From positions 1-36,852 of the forward strand of contig CAMWJV010000021.1 of the NCBI GenBank assembly GCA_947174665.1: a stretch of DNA of 36,852 bases, written 5' to 3'. Position numbers and translations under genes: made by a program. Positions 7,542-15,237 of the stretch are shown piece by piece (position 1 is the stretch's first letter; every line of letters begins with the position of its first letter). The notes beneath the pieces were generated by a model, which was given only the letters and a program-made list of their open reading frames with translations, was not told where the DNA came from and did not search any database. This stretch comes from an uncultured Lachnospiraceae bacterium. Its GTDB lineage: Bacteria; Bacillota; Clostridia; Lachnospirales; Lachnospiraceae.

Positions 7542-8014
7542 GGCAGCAGAGCAAAGAAAGCGTGAAAGCGGAAAATGCGGAGGCAGGCAGTATTCAGCAG
7601 CGCATCAGAGAGTCTTTTCCCGGGAAAAGGCAGGACCCGAAAGCATATTCTCCTCTGGCGCTGGCCTATATGGGAGATGCTCTTTATGACCTGATCATCC
7701 GCACGGTTGTGGTGGAACGGGGGAACAGGCCGGTAAGGGACCTGCATCGTATTGCCGTGCAATATGTCAGCGCGGAGGCTCAGGCGAAAATTGCTTCGGC
7801 TCTGCAGGACATGTTCACGGAGGAGGAGGAGGCTGTTTACCGCAGGGGACGCAACGCCAAGCCACACACCAAGGCAAAAAATGCCTCCATGGAAGATTAT
7901 CTGAAAGCCACAGGCTTTGAAGCTGTGCTGGGCTATCTTTATCTGACTGACAACACAGAACGTGCTCTGGAGCTGGTGAGGGACGGTCTCGCAGCCGCCG
8001 GGCTGGTTCTCTGA
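7526..8014 (+). CDS. mrnC: Mini-ribonuclease III
   Basis: 162 residues comprising a lone RNase III catalytic domain without a dsRNA-binding domain, the hallmark of MrnC. It trims 23S rRNA precursor ends in Firmicutes. Key features are YSPLALAYMGDALYDLIIR with the catalytic Asp, RPVRDLHR...VQYVSAEAQA, a basic loop RRGRNAKPHTKAKNAS, and GFEAVLGYLYLTD with the catalytic Glu. About 35 polar residues precede the domain. The start overlaps the end of cysS with GAGGGA upstream. The order cysS-mrnC-rlmB is the standard Firmicute arrangement. Confidence 0.95.
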   Translation: MEESIGQQSKESVKAENAEAGSIQQRIRESFPGKRQDPKAYSPLALAYMGDALYDLIIRTVVVERGNRPVRDLHRIAVQYVSAEAQAKIASALQDMFTEEEEAVYRRGRNAKPHTKAKNASMEDYLKATGFEAVLGYLYLTDNTERALELVRDGLAAAGLVL

Positions 8015-8120
8015 GGCTGCACAAGAAGGTGTGCGATCATCCCTCTTTGGACACAGCCTAAGAAAAACCAAGTCATTCCGGAGAAACTGCTTTGCCGGGT
8101 GATTTTGCGCACAGAAACCA

Positions 8121-8261
8121 GCCGGTCAGCATATGGGAGTTTCATTCGAGACCGTGCGGAGCGCCGGCGCTTAGCGACCGTACTTTGGTCGCTTATGCGC
8201 CCGCTGCGTGGAGCCCCGAGCGAAAGCGTGTCGAGAAGAAAACTCCCATATGCTGACCGGC
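8121..8261. repeat. 141-bp palindromic element with 22-bp perfect arms
   Basis: The 22 bases at 8121-8142 (starting GCCGGTCAGC) are the exact reverse complement of 8240-8261. A second stem, AGCGACC (8173-8179) with GGTCGCT (8187-8193), forms the centre around a 7-base loop, and the arms between pair partly. It fills the gap between mrnC and rlmB, so it is probably transcribed and would fold into one long RNA hairpin. It resembles a MITE- or REP-like intergenic element. ORFs across it lack ribosome sites. Confidence 0.85.
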
Positions 8262-8300
8262 GGAAGATGGCGGAAGATGGCGGAAGACGGCGGAAAGCGC
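8259..8300 (+). repeat. 10-bp tandem repeat (GGCGGAAGAT)
   Basis: Three to four imperfect copies of GGCGGAAGAT/C stand next to the right arm of the palindrome. They end ~55 bases before rlmB. The units are purine-rich and look like polymerase slippage. Confidence 0.7.
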
Positions 8301-8355
8301 GGAAGCAGCGGAACGCCGGTGTTGACCGGAATCAAGCCAAGGTGAGGAGGAACAT

Positions 8356-9099
8356 ATGTCATACGAAGAATTTACAATAGAGGGGCGAAACGCTGTCATC
8401 GAGGCGTTTCGATCCGGCAGGACCATAGACAGGCTTTACATTTTGGATGGCTGTCAGGACGGCCCTATTATGACTATTAAACGGGAGGCGAAAAAGCAGG
8501 ATTGTCCGGTGAAATATGTGACAAGGGAACGGCTGGACCAGATGTCGGACACCGGAAAGCACCAGGGTGTCATTGCTGCTGCAGCTGCTTACGAGTACGC
8601 CGAGGTGGAGGATATCCTGAGGGCCGCCAGGGAAAAGGGGGAAGCACCCTTTGTGTTTTTGCTGGATAATATAGAGGATCCGCACAATCTGGGAGCCATC
8701 ATTCGTACCGCCAACCTGGCGGGAGCTCACGGAGTCATTATCCCCAAAAACCGAGCGGTGGGACTGACAGCTACGGTGGCGAGAACCTCAGCGGGAGCAT
8801 TGAACTATACCCCTGTTGCCCGGGTGACAAATCTGGCGAAGACCATTGAAGAGTTAAAGAAAGAGGGCCTGTGGTTTGTATGCGCGGACATGGATGGCAC
8901 GACCATGTACCAGCTTGATCTGAAGGGATCTATCGGCCTTGTCATCGGCAGCGAGGGCGAGGGAGTGGGAAGACTGGTGAAGGAAAAGTGTGATATGGTG
9001 GCGTCCATTCCCATGAAGGGAGACATTGATTCCCTGAATGCATCCGTTGCGGCGGGAGTGCTGGCTTATGAGATTGTGCGTCAAAGGATTCAGGGATAA
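8356..9099 (+). CDS. rlmB: 23S rRNA (guanosine-2'-O-)-methyltransferase, SpoU/TrmH family
   Basis: 247 residues with a small N-terminal substrate-binding domain (FTIEGRNAVIEAFRSGRTID) and a C-terminal SPOUT knot. The knot motifs are NIEDPHNLGAIIRTA (motif 1 with the catalytic Arg), LVIGSEGEGVGRL (motif 2) and IPMKGDIDSLNASVAAGV (motif 3). RlmB-type enzymes methylate the 2'-OH of a guanosine in 23S rRNA using S-adenosylmethionine. GAGGAGG precedes the ATG. It is followed by sigH after eight bases. The family is certain; the exact target base is inferred from the RlmB assignment. Confidence 0.93.
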   Translation: MSYEEFTIEGRNAVIEAFRSGRTIDRLYILDGCQDGPIMTIKREAKKQDCPVKYVTRERLDQMSDTGKHQGVIAAAAAYEYAEVEDILRAAREKGEAPFVFLLDNIEDPHNLGAIIRTANLAGAHGVIIPKNRAVGLTATVARTSAGALNYTPVARVTNLAKTIEELKKEGLWFVCADMDGTTMYQLDLKGSIGLVIGSEGEGVGRLVKEKCDMVASIPMKGDIDSLNASVAAGVLAYEIVRQRIQG

Positions 9100-9107
9100 G
9101 GGGAAAA

Positions 9108-9734
9108 ATGGCAGAAAAATATTCCGACTATGAACAGTATACTGATGATGAACTGATTGACAGACTCCGCAGAGGTGAAGAGCCCATCATGGACTATATC
9201 TTTGATAAATACAAAAATCTGGTACGGAGCAAGGCAAAGTCCATGTTCATCCTGGGGGCGGATAATGAGGATTTGATTCAGGAGGGCATGATCGGGCTGT
9301 TCAAGGCAGTCCGGGATTATGATATGGGGCGTGACGCCAGCTTTTACACCTTTGCGGAACTGTGCATCAGCAGGCAAATGTATACGGCGGTGCAGGCATC
9401 CAAGCGGCAGAAGCATCTGCCCCTGAACACGTATGTCTCTCTGGACAGCGGTAAAACTGCTGCTGACGGCGATGAGAGGGAGGAAATGAAACTGAAGGAG
9501 CTGCTTGCGGACAAGGCAGAGCTTTCGCCGGAAGAACTGTTCCTGGATAAGGAGCGAGTGGCTTATCTGCAGAAAGCCATAGAAGAGGAACTGAGTGATT
9601 TTGAACACCAGGTTCTGGACCTGTATCTCACAGGAATGAGTTACGGGCAGGTGGCAAAAGTGCTGGGCAGGGATGAGAAAGCCACGGACAATGCGTTGCA
9701 GCGGTTGAAAGCCAAGATAAGGAAAATGTTGTAA
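9108..9734 (+). CDS. sigH: RNA polymerase sigma-H factor
   Basis: 208 residues with sigma-70 regions 2 and 4. Region 2 reads YIFDKYKNLVRSKAKSMF, GADNEDLIQEGMIGLFKAV and RDYDMGRDASFYTFAELCI. Region 4 reads LSDFEHQVLDLYLTGMSYG and VAKVLGRDEKATDNALQRLK. Sequence style and position after rlmB match Spo0H, which directs transition-state and early sporulation genes. In Bacillus yacP lies between rlmB and sigH; here the two are eight bases apart. An AAGGGG ribosome site fits the ATG. Presence of sigH suggests a spore-forming ancestry, not proven sporulation. Confidence 0.94.
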   Translation: MAEKYSDYEQYTDDELIDRLRRGEEPIMDYIFDKYKNLVRSKAKSMFILGADNEDLIQEGMIGLFKAVRDYDMGRDASFYTFAELCISRQMYTAVQASKRQKHLPLNTYVSLDSGKTAADGDEREEMKLKELLADKAELSPEELFLDKERVAYLQKAIEEELSDFEHQVLDLYLTGMSYGQVAKVLGRDEKATDNALQRLKAKIRKML

Positions 9735-9782
9735 GCGGTTCTTTTTTTATACTTTTTTTAGAAAATTCACACATTTCAGATA

Positions 9783-9812
9783 TTGACCTTGAATTAACGG
9801 GCGGCATATAAT
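9783..9812 (+). promoter_or_regulatory. Promoter of the RND transporter gene
   Basis: TTGACC (9783-9788), 18-base spacer, TATAAT (9807-9812). The -10 box overlaps the first ATG of the open frame (9811). A transcript from this promoter could not use that ATG, which supports ATG 9856. Confidence 0.75.
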
Positions 9813-9855
9813 GGACAGGGAAAAGAACGGCTGTGCCGGGGACAGGAGTTTTAAA

Positions 9856-12800
9856 ATGTCGAAATTCAGTGTGAAGAAACCGTTTACCGTGCTTGTCATG
9901 GTAATTGTCATCATAATATTGGGTGTGGTCAGCTTGAGCAGCATGACTACTGATTTGCTGCCGGAGATGAATCTGCCGTATATGATAGTGATTACTACAT
10001 ATCCGGGAGCAAGCCCGGAGAAGGTGGAATCTGCCGTTTGTGTGCCCATGGAGAGAGCCCTGGGTTCCGTTTCGGGGGTTAAGAATGTATATAGTATGTC
10101 ATATGAAAATTATGGCATTGTGCAGCTGGAATTTGTGGACGGAACCAACATGGACTCAGCGATGGTAAAGGTGTCCAGCTCGCTGGACTCTGTGGAGTCA
10201 GCTCTGCCCGATGAATGCGGGACGCCGATCATCATGGAGATCAGCATGGATATGATGGCGTCCGTCTACCTTGCCGTGGCTTATGAAGGGATGGATATTC
10301 AGGAGACTTCCCGCTTTGTGGAAGATACCGTCATTCCGTATCTGGAGCGGCAGGAGGGTATCACCAGCATCTCCTCCATCGGACTGGTGGAAAAATCCAT
10401 CATAGTGGAGCTGAACGAGGATAAGGTTGAAGAACTGAACAATAAAATTCTTGCCAAAGCGGATGAAGCCTTTGCGGAGGCTTATGAGCAGATGGAGGAG
10501 GCGGCAAAGCAGCTGGAGGATGCCGAGAAGGCCATTGAGGACGGCAGACAGGAGATGGCAAGCGGCCAGAAGGAACTGAACAGTGGCAAGCAGGAGCTTG
10601 CGGAGGGCAAGAAGGATCTGGAGGAAGGCAAAAAGGAACTTGAAGCTCAGAAGGCTGCTACGGTTCAGAAGCTGGCAGAGACAAAGCGCGACCTGTTGAC
10701 GGCAAAGACAAATCTGGAATCCATGAAGACCAGTCTGAGTACGAATCTGGCCATGGTTCAGCAGATTGACGCCGCACTGACCCGGATGCAGTCGGGAGCG
10801 GACATTGTTACTACCGCACCCGATAAGTATCAGGCACTGATGGGGGCTTATGCAGGCGGTTCGGTTTCCGGTAATGACGGCATGCCGGATGATGCCACAA
10901 AGGCGGAAGTTACAAAGCTGAAGACAGACTATATGAACAGTGATGTTATCCGGCTGTTGAAAGGCAGCAATGATCAGGACACTACCGATGCCATTGCACG
11001 GCTGGAGACGACAGATTGGAGAGACCCCAGCAAGTATCTGGGGGTTTATGGAGATCTGCTCAGAGTTGCCGGTAGTACTTCTGTCCTGAGCAGCATGCTG
11101 AATGCGCTCACCGGTGGTCTGGACAGTGTAGAGTATGCAAAGACGGTCAATGAGAACCTGCAAAAAATAGATCAGGGCCTGGCACAGGTAAACGCCGGGC
11201 TCGTGGAAGTAGAAAAGGGCGAGCTGGAAGCCGCGATAGGGTTTGCGGAAGCCGGCAATCAGATTTCCATGGGAGAATTTCAGATGGGCATGTTGGAGTC
11301 GCAGCTGAATGCGGCTCAGGAGCAGCTTGACTCCGGCAGAGATTCTCTGGCGGATGCTGAAAAGCAGATTGAAGACGGGTGGAAAGAATATTATGATGCG
11401 CTGGAAAAATTCGAAATTCAGAAGGCGGAGGCGCTTCGCTCGGCAAATGCGGACAGGCTGCTGAATATCAACACCCTGGCACAGTTGATCTATGCCCAGA
11501 ATTTTGCCATGCCGGCAGGTTACATTGATGATATTGAAGATAATTCCTGGCTGCTGAAGATCGGAACCAACTTTGAGAGTGTGGAGGAACTGTCGGAAGC
11601 AGTGCTGGTCTATATGGATGACATAGGGGATGTCCGACTCAATGACGTGGCGGATATTACTGTTATTGATAACGCAGATGCAAACTATGCCAGACTGGAC
11701 GGCAACAACGGTATTATTCTGTCAGTGTTCAAGGGCTCCACTGCGGGGACTAATGAGGTCAGCAGAAACGTGGATGCCGCTATTGCGCAGCTGACGGAGG
11801 AGTATCCTGCTCTGTCCGTCATGACGCTTGTGGATCAGGGCGACTATATTACCATGATCATCAACGGCGTGCTGCAGAGCATGATCGTGGGAGCTATTCT
11901 GGCAGTTATTATTCTGGCTTTGTTCTTAAAGGATGTGAAGCCTACGCTGGTGGTGGCGGTCAGCATTCCCCTGTCCGTGCTGACGGCGCTGGTACTGATG
12001 TATTTTTCCGATATATCCCTGAACATGATGTCATTATCCGGTCTGGCTCTGGGTATCGGTATGCTGGTGGACAATTCCATTGTTGTTATAGAAAATATTT
12101 ACCGGCTGCGCAGCAAGGGTGTAGCGGCGGCCCGGGCATCCGTACAGGGAACAAAACAGGTAGCAGGCGCGATCATTGCTTCCACTCTGACCACAGTGAG
12201 CGTATTTGCACCCATGATATTTACCACAGGCACGGTGAGGGAGCTGATGATGCCCATCAGCCTGACCATCATCTACACCCTGTGCGCGTCCCTGCTGATA
12301 GCCATGACAGTGGTTCCGGCAACCGGTTCCACACTTTTGAAAAATTCTGTTGAGAAGAAGCATCCCTGGTTTGATAGGGTTCAGGATGCCTACGGAAGGA
12401 TACTGGAATTTTGCCTGAAAGTGAAGATTGTGCCTCTTGCCGTCGCCATTGCTTTCTTAGTGTTCAGCATCTGGGCGGTGGTTCGAATGGGTATTGTCAT
12501 GATACCGGAGATGACGTCAAATCAGATTCAGATTTCCGTGCAGATGCCGGAGGATACAGAAAAAAGCACCTGTTATGAAATGGCAGATCAGGTGTTGGAC
12601 GCAATTTTGTCGGTGGATGGAGTAGAAAGTGTGGGCGCAATGTCGGGCGGGGCAATGTCTCTGGTAGCATCTACGGCAGGCAGCGGTTCAAGTGACTATA
12701 CATCATACTCCTTTATGGTTATCACGGAGAATAAGGATGCCGGCGAGGATGAGGTGAAACGGATCTGCGCAGACATTATGTCAAGGACAGAGGACATCGG

Positions 12801-14076
12801 TTGTCGGGTGTCTGTCTCCACAGGTATGGCAGAAATGAGTACTATGATGGGATCCGGGCTTTCTATCAACGTATATGGGTCCGATCTGAATACATTGTTA
12901 GACATCACGGAAGATATTATGGAAACAGTAGGCACCATAGAGGGCTTTACAAATATCTCCAACGGACAGGAGGAGCCGGACCAGGTCATTCACCTGATTC
13001 TAAACCGGGATGCAGCCATGAAGCAGGGGTTGACTGCGGCACAGATATTTGCGGAGATCAGCAGCAGTATGACAGAGTCTGCCACCGCTGCCACGGTGAC
13101 GGTGGATGGCGTAGAGATGGAAATTGTGGTAAAGGACATCCGTGACTCGCTGACAAGGGAAAACATTCTTGATTATAATTTTGAAAAGCAGGTAACTGAT
13201 GAAAACGGCAACAGCATCACGGAGGATCATCCCCTTTCGGAATTTGCAGAAATCAGGATAGAGGACGGAGTACAGTCTATTCAGCGTGAAAATCAAAGCC
13301 GTTATATGACAGTGACGGCTTCCGTGAAGGAAGGATATAATGCGACACTGCTGTCCAGGGAGTTGGAACCCCTGTTGGAGCAGTATGAGCTGCCTTCCGG
13401 TTACAGTTTTGATTCCGTGGGCGAATCTGATACTGTAAACCAGATGGTCATCCAGATGATGAAGGTGATACTGTTGGGGCTTGCCTTTATTTACCTTGTC
13501 ATGGTGGCTCAGTTCCAGAGCCTGCTGAGTCCGTTTATTGTGTTGTTTACCGTACCGCTGGCATTTACAGGAGGCCTAATCGGTCTGCTGATCATGGGAG
13601 AGCCCCTTTCCGTCATGGGCATGATGGGATTTGTGGTGTTGCTGGGCACAGTGGTAAATAATGGTATCGTGTTTGTCGATTATGTGAATCAGCTTCGGAT
13701 AGGCGGGCTGGAGAGAAAAGACGCACTGATTGCTACCGGAAAGACCAGAATGCGCCCTATTCTGATGACTGCGCTGACTACAATACTTGCAATGGTGAGC
13801 CTGCTGTTCGGTGACGATCTGTCCAGTCAGATGTCCCGGGGTATGGCAATCGTAGTGGCCGGAGGTCTTGCATATGCCACCCTGATGACATTGTTTATCA
13901 TCCCGGTGATGTACGATATTCTCTTTAAGAAAAATCCGGTCAATGTGGACATCGGACAGGAGAATCTGGATGATGTGCCTGACGATGCGGCGGATTATCT
14001 GCGGCAGAAAGTGGAGAGAGCAGAAAAACCGAAAAAAACAGGAAGTCCCAAGGCGCTGTTTCAGAAGAGAAAATAA
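9856..14076 (+). CDS. RND-family efflux transporter with coiled-coil insertion
   Basis: A 1406-residue single-chain RND permease of the HAE/AcrB type. TM1 is at ~12-32, TM2-6 at ~670-825 and TM8-12 at ~1200-1355. TM4 carries LGIGMLVDNSIVVIENI, with one of the two proton-relay acidic residues kept and the other Asn. VVNNGIVFVDYVNQLR is the TM10 signature. The first large outer loop contains a long insertion (~205-285 and ~435-530) of heptads such as SGKQELAEGKKDLEEG. These are predicted coiled coils, as in Gram-positive RND proteins without a separate adaptor. AGGAG precedes ATG 9856. No adaptor, outer-membrane factor or regulator gene adjoins. It probably exports lipids, peptides or drugs; the substrate is unknown. 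Confidence 0.93.
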   Translation: MSKFSVKKPFTVLVMVIVIIILGVVSLSSMTTDLLPEMNLPYMIVITTYPGASPEKVESAVCVPMERALGSVSGVKNVYSMSYENYGIVQLEFVDGTNMDSAMVKVSSSLDSVESALPDECGTPIIMEISMDMMASVYLAVAYEGMDIQETSRFVEDTVIPYLERQEGITSISSIGLVEKSIIVELNEDKVEELNNKILAKADEAFAEAYEQMEEAAKQLEDAEKAIEDGRQEMASGQKELNSGKQELAEGKKDLEEGKKELEAQKAATVQKLAETKRDLLTAKTNLESMKTSLSTNLAMVQQIDAALTRMQSGADIVTTAPDKYQALMGAYAGGSVSGNDGMPDDATKAEVTKLKTDYMNSDVIRLLKGSNDQDTTDAIARLETTDWRDPSKYLGVYGDLLRVAGSTSVLSSMLNALTGGLDSVEYAKTVNENLQKIDQGLAQVNAGLVEVEKGELEAAIGFAEAGNQISMGEFQMGMLESQLNAAQEQLDSGRDSLADAEKQIEDGWKEYYDALEKFEIQKAEALRSANADRLLNINTLAQLIYAQNFAMPAGYIDDIEDNSWLLKIGTNFESVEELSEAVLVYMDDIGDVRLNDVADITVIDNADANYARLDGNNGIILSVFKGSTAGTNEVSRNVDAAIAQLTEEYPALSVMTLVDQGDYITMIINGVLQSMIVGAILAVIILALFLKDVKPTLVVAVSIPLSVLTALVLMYFSDISLNMMSLSGLALGIGMLVDNSIVVIENIYRLRSKGVAAARASVQGTKQVAGAIIASTLTTVSVFAPMIFTTGTVRELMMPISLTIIYTLCASLLIAMTVVPATGSTLLKNSVEKKHPWFDRVQDAYGRILEFCLKVKIVPLAVAIAFLVFSIWAVVRMGIVMIPEMTSNQIQISVQMPEDTEKSTCYEMADQVLDAILSVDGVESVGAMSGGAMSLVASTAGSGSSDYTSYSFMVITENKDAGEDEVKRICADIMSRTEDIGCRVSVSTGMAEMSTMMGSGLSINVYGSDLNTLLDITEDIMETVGTIEGFTNISNGQEEPDQVIHLILNRDAAMKQGLTAAQIFAEISSSMTESATAATVTVDGVEMEIVVKDIRDSLTRENILDYNFEKQVTDENGNSITEDHPLSEFAEIRIEDGVQSIQRENQSRYMTVTASVKEGYNATLLSRELEPLLEQYELPSGYSFDSVGESDTVNQMVIQMMKVILLGLAFIYLVMVAQFQSLLSPFIVLFTVPLAFTGGLIGLLIMGEPLSVMGMMGFVVLLGTVVNNGIVFVDYVNQLRIGGLERKDALIATGKTRMRPILMTALTTILAMVSLLFGDDLSSQMSRGMAIVVAGGLAYATLMTLFIIPVMYDILFKKNPVNVDIGQENLDDVPDDAADYLRQKVERAEKPKKTGSPKALFQKRK

Positions 14077-14096
14077 AGCGCAGTTAAAAAATTCGG

Positions 14097-14125
14097 TTGA
14101 CAACCGTTGTGGTCTTTGCTATAAT
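14097..14125 (+). promoter_or_regulatory. Consensus promoter of tRNA-Thr
   Basis: TTGACA (14097-14102), 17-base spacer, TATAAT (14120-14125), a full consensus match. The tRNA begins 46 bases after the -10 box. Confidence 0.9.
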
Positions 14126-14171
14126 GAATCACGGTGATTGCGGGAGGCATAAGTTTTCCGGGACACCTGAT

Positions 14172-14244
14172 GCTGCTGTGGCTCAGTCGGTAGAGCGTCG
14201 CATTGGTAGTGCGGAGGTCACGGGTCCGATTCCCGTCAGCAGCT
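14172..14244 (+). tRNA. tRNA-Thr (GGT)
   Basis: Cloverleaf: acceptor GCTGCTG/CAGCAGC, D arm GCTC/GAGC, anticodon stem TCGCA/TGCGG with loop TTGGTAG (anticodon GGT at 14205-14207), T arm ACGGG-TCCGATT-CCCGT. The discriminator is T and CCA is not encoded. It is a single tRNA with its own promoter and terminator. Confidence 0.95.
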
Positions 14245-14250
14245 TATTTA

Positions 14251-14294
14251 AAAAAGCAGAATTCCTGATACTCACAGGATTTCTGCTTTTTATT
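14251..14294 (+). terminator. Terminator of tRNA-Thr
   Basis: AAAAAGCAGAATTCCTG pairs with CAGGATTTCTGCTTTTT with a small internal mismatch, followed by TATTT. It sits seven bases after the tRNA. Confidence 0.88.
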
Positions 14295-14312
14295 TGATAC
14301 AGATGTAACGTT

Positions 14313-14603
14313 TTAAAAAAACTGGTTCTGGGATTTCCTCATGAGAAATCTGACAGGATACCCTTTCTCATCGCAGACAGAACGGACTACATCCTCTGCG
14401 GCATCTACAACATTTTCATTGACACAGATGATACATATATTTTTTTTACGGCGGAAGATAGAAGGTTTTACCCAACGGATATAGTAGGAGATACGTTCCT
14501 TCAGAAGCTGGCGCTCAATGAGCTGCTTACATTCAAGGTCGGATATTTCGCAGAGTTCGATTTCATTGTTTACTTTTAATGTGGTATATAGCGGCTGTTC
14601 CAT
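14313..14603 (-). CDS. Small conserved-looking hypothetical protein
   Basis: 96 residues with GAGGGG well placed before the ATG at 14603. The sequence is mixed alpha/beta: it starts MEQPLYTTLKVNNEIELCEI, has a basic stretch (WVKPSIFRRKK), a hydrophobic strand (NICIICVNEN) and a final helix (VDAAEDVVRSVCDEKGY). There is no membrane segment. I do not recognise a family. It is convergent with tRNA-Thr and preceded on its own strand by the structured stretch at 14631-14775. It may have a regulated 5' leader, but no promoter on this strand is clear to me. Confidence 0.65.
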   Translation of the reverse strand: MEQPLYTTLKVNNEIELCEISDLECKQLIERQLLKERISYYIRWVKPSIFRRKKNICIICVNENVVDAAEDVVRSVCDEKGYPVRFLMRKSQNQFF

Positions 14604-14630
14604 GATGTCCCCTCATTTAAATTTTCATAT

Positions 14631-14775
14631 GTGATTTTGCGCGCCGGTTGTTATTCTCTATACTCGCAAGCACGCGCTGACGCGCTTCCTTGTCTGCTGC
14701 CGCAGACAGCTTGCTCGCTAATGACGCAGGAAAAACAAATGTCTCCTTCGGAGCCGCTTGTTTTTCCTTTGCGTC
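14631..14775. other. Structured intergenic stretch with nested hairpins
   Basis: Stem GCAAGC/GCTTGC (14666-14671 with 14709-14714) encloses a perfect 7-bp hairpin TGTCTGC/GCAGACA with loop TGCC (14691-14708). A second hairpin follows: GACGCAGGAAAAACAA (14723-14738) pairs with 14758-14775 apart from a 2-base bulge, with an inner CTCC-TTC-GGAG stem. It could be the 5' leader of the minus-strand gene at 14603, a small RNA, or a mobile intergenic repeat. A 60-codon minus-strand ORF across it has no ribosome site I can see. Confidence 0.55.
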
Positions 14776-14822
14776 TATTATATCATATATATATATCAAT
14801 GTGCAATGGCTTACATCATTAC

Positions 14823-14851
14823 TTTACGGGTGAATTTTTATGTGGTAAAAT
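14823..14851 (+). promoter_or_regulatory. Promoter of the 14893 gene
   Basis: TTTACG (14823-14828), 17-base spacer, TAAAAT (14846-14851). Placed 42 bases before the ATG at 14893. Confidence 0.6.
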
Positions 14852-14892
14852 ATAACTGTTCAGAGTCATGCAGGGAAGGAAGGGGTGAAATT

Positions 14893-15171
14893 ATGGATTT
14901 CTTTGATAAGCTGGGAGATACCATCGTGGAAAAAGGCAGCAGGATTGCTGACAAGGCGAAGGAGACGGCGGAGATTGTCGGCTTGAAAAGTCAGATTACT
15001 ACCTGTGAGGAGGTAATCAAAAAGAATTATACAGAGATTGGAAGATTGTATTATGAGAAGTATCATGACGAACCTGATGAACTTTTCGGAAAGCAGTGCC
15101 GGGCGATTGAAAATGCGCAGAACGGTGTTGCGGAGCTGAGAAAAAGGATTGATGAGATAAAGGGAATGTAG
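14893..15171 (+). CDS. Small coiled-coil protein of unknown function
   Basis: 92 residues, mostly helical. An amphipathic N-terminus (MDFFDKLGDTIVEKGSRI) runs into AKETAEIVGLKSQITTCEEV, then YTEIGRLYYEKYHDEPDELF and a final helix AQNGVAELRKRIDEIKGM. Small proteins with this helix-YxxIGxxYYE pattern are common in Lachnospiraceae. Some have a C-terminal zinc ribbon; this one does not. A GGAAGGAAGGGG stretch is the ribosome site. It has its own promoter and terminator, so it is a monocistronic unit. The ATG at 14893 is chosen because the longer open frame begins inside the promoter region. Function is unknown. Confidence 0.8.
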   Translation: MDFFDKLGDTIVEKGSRIADKAKETAEIVGLKSQITTCEEVIKKNYTEIGRLYYEKYHDEPDELFGKQCRAIENAQNGVAELRKRIDEIKGM

Positions 15172-15180
15172 TTACGAAAT

Positions 15181-15214
15181 AAAAAAAGCCGTGGCCTGTG
15201 CCATGGCTTTTTTT
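15181..15214. terminator. Bidirectional terminator between the 14893 gene and the PBP
   Basis: AAAAAAAGCCGTGGC and GCCATGGCTTTTTTT pair around CTGT with one mismatch. The A run on the left and T run on the right make it work for both the plus-strand gene and the converging PBP gene. Confidence 0.9.
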
Positions 15215-15237
15215 ATTCGAAAACCTTATAGCTGCTT

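Noticed and set aside
8099..8380. 93-codon plus-strand ORF in the mrnC-rlmB gap
   Set aside because: It is produced by the palindromic element and the tandem repeat, lacks a ribosome site and overlaps the rlmB start.
14631..14642. 12 bases GTGATTTTGCGC shared with 8099-8110
   Set aside because: Both lie near hairpin elements, but 12-base matches are expected by chance many times in a window of this size.
14617..14799. 60-codon minus-strand ORF
   Set aside because: It covers the nested hairpins and has no ribosome site that I can see; non-coding structure explains it better.
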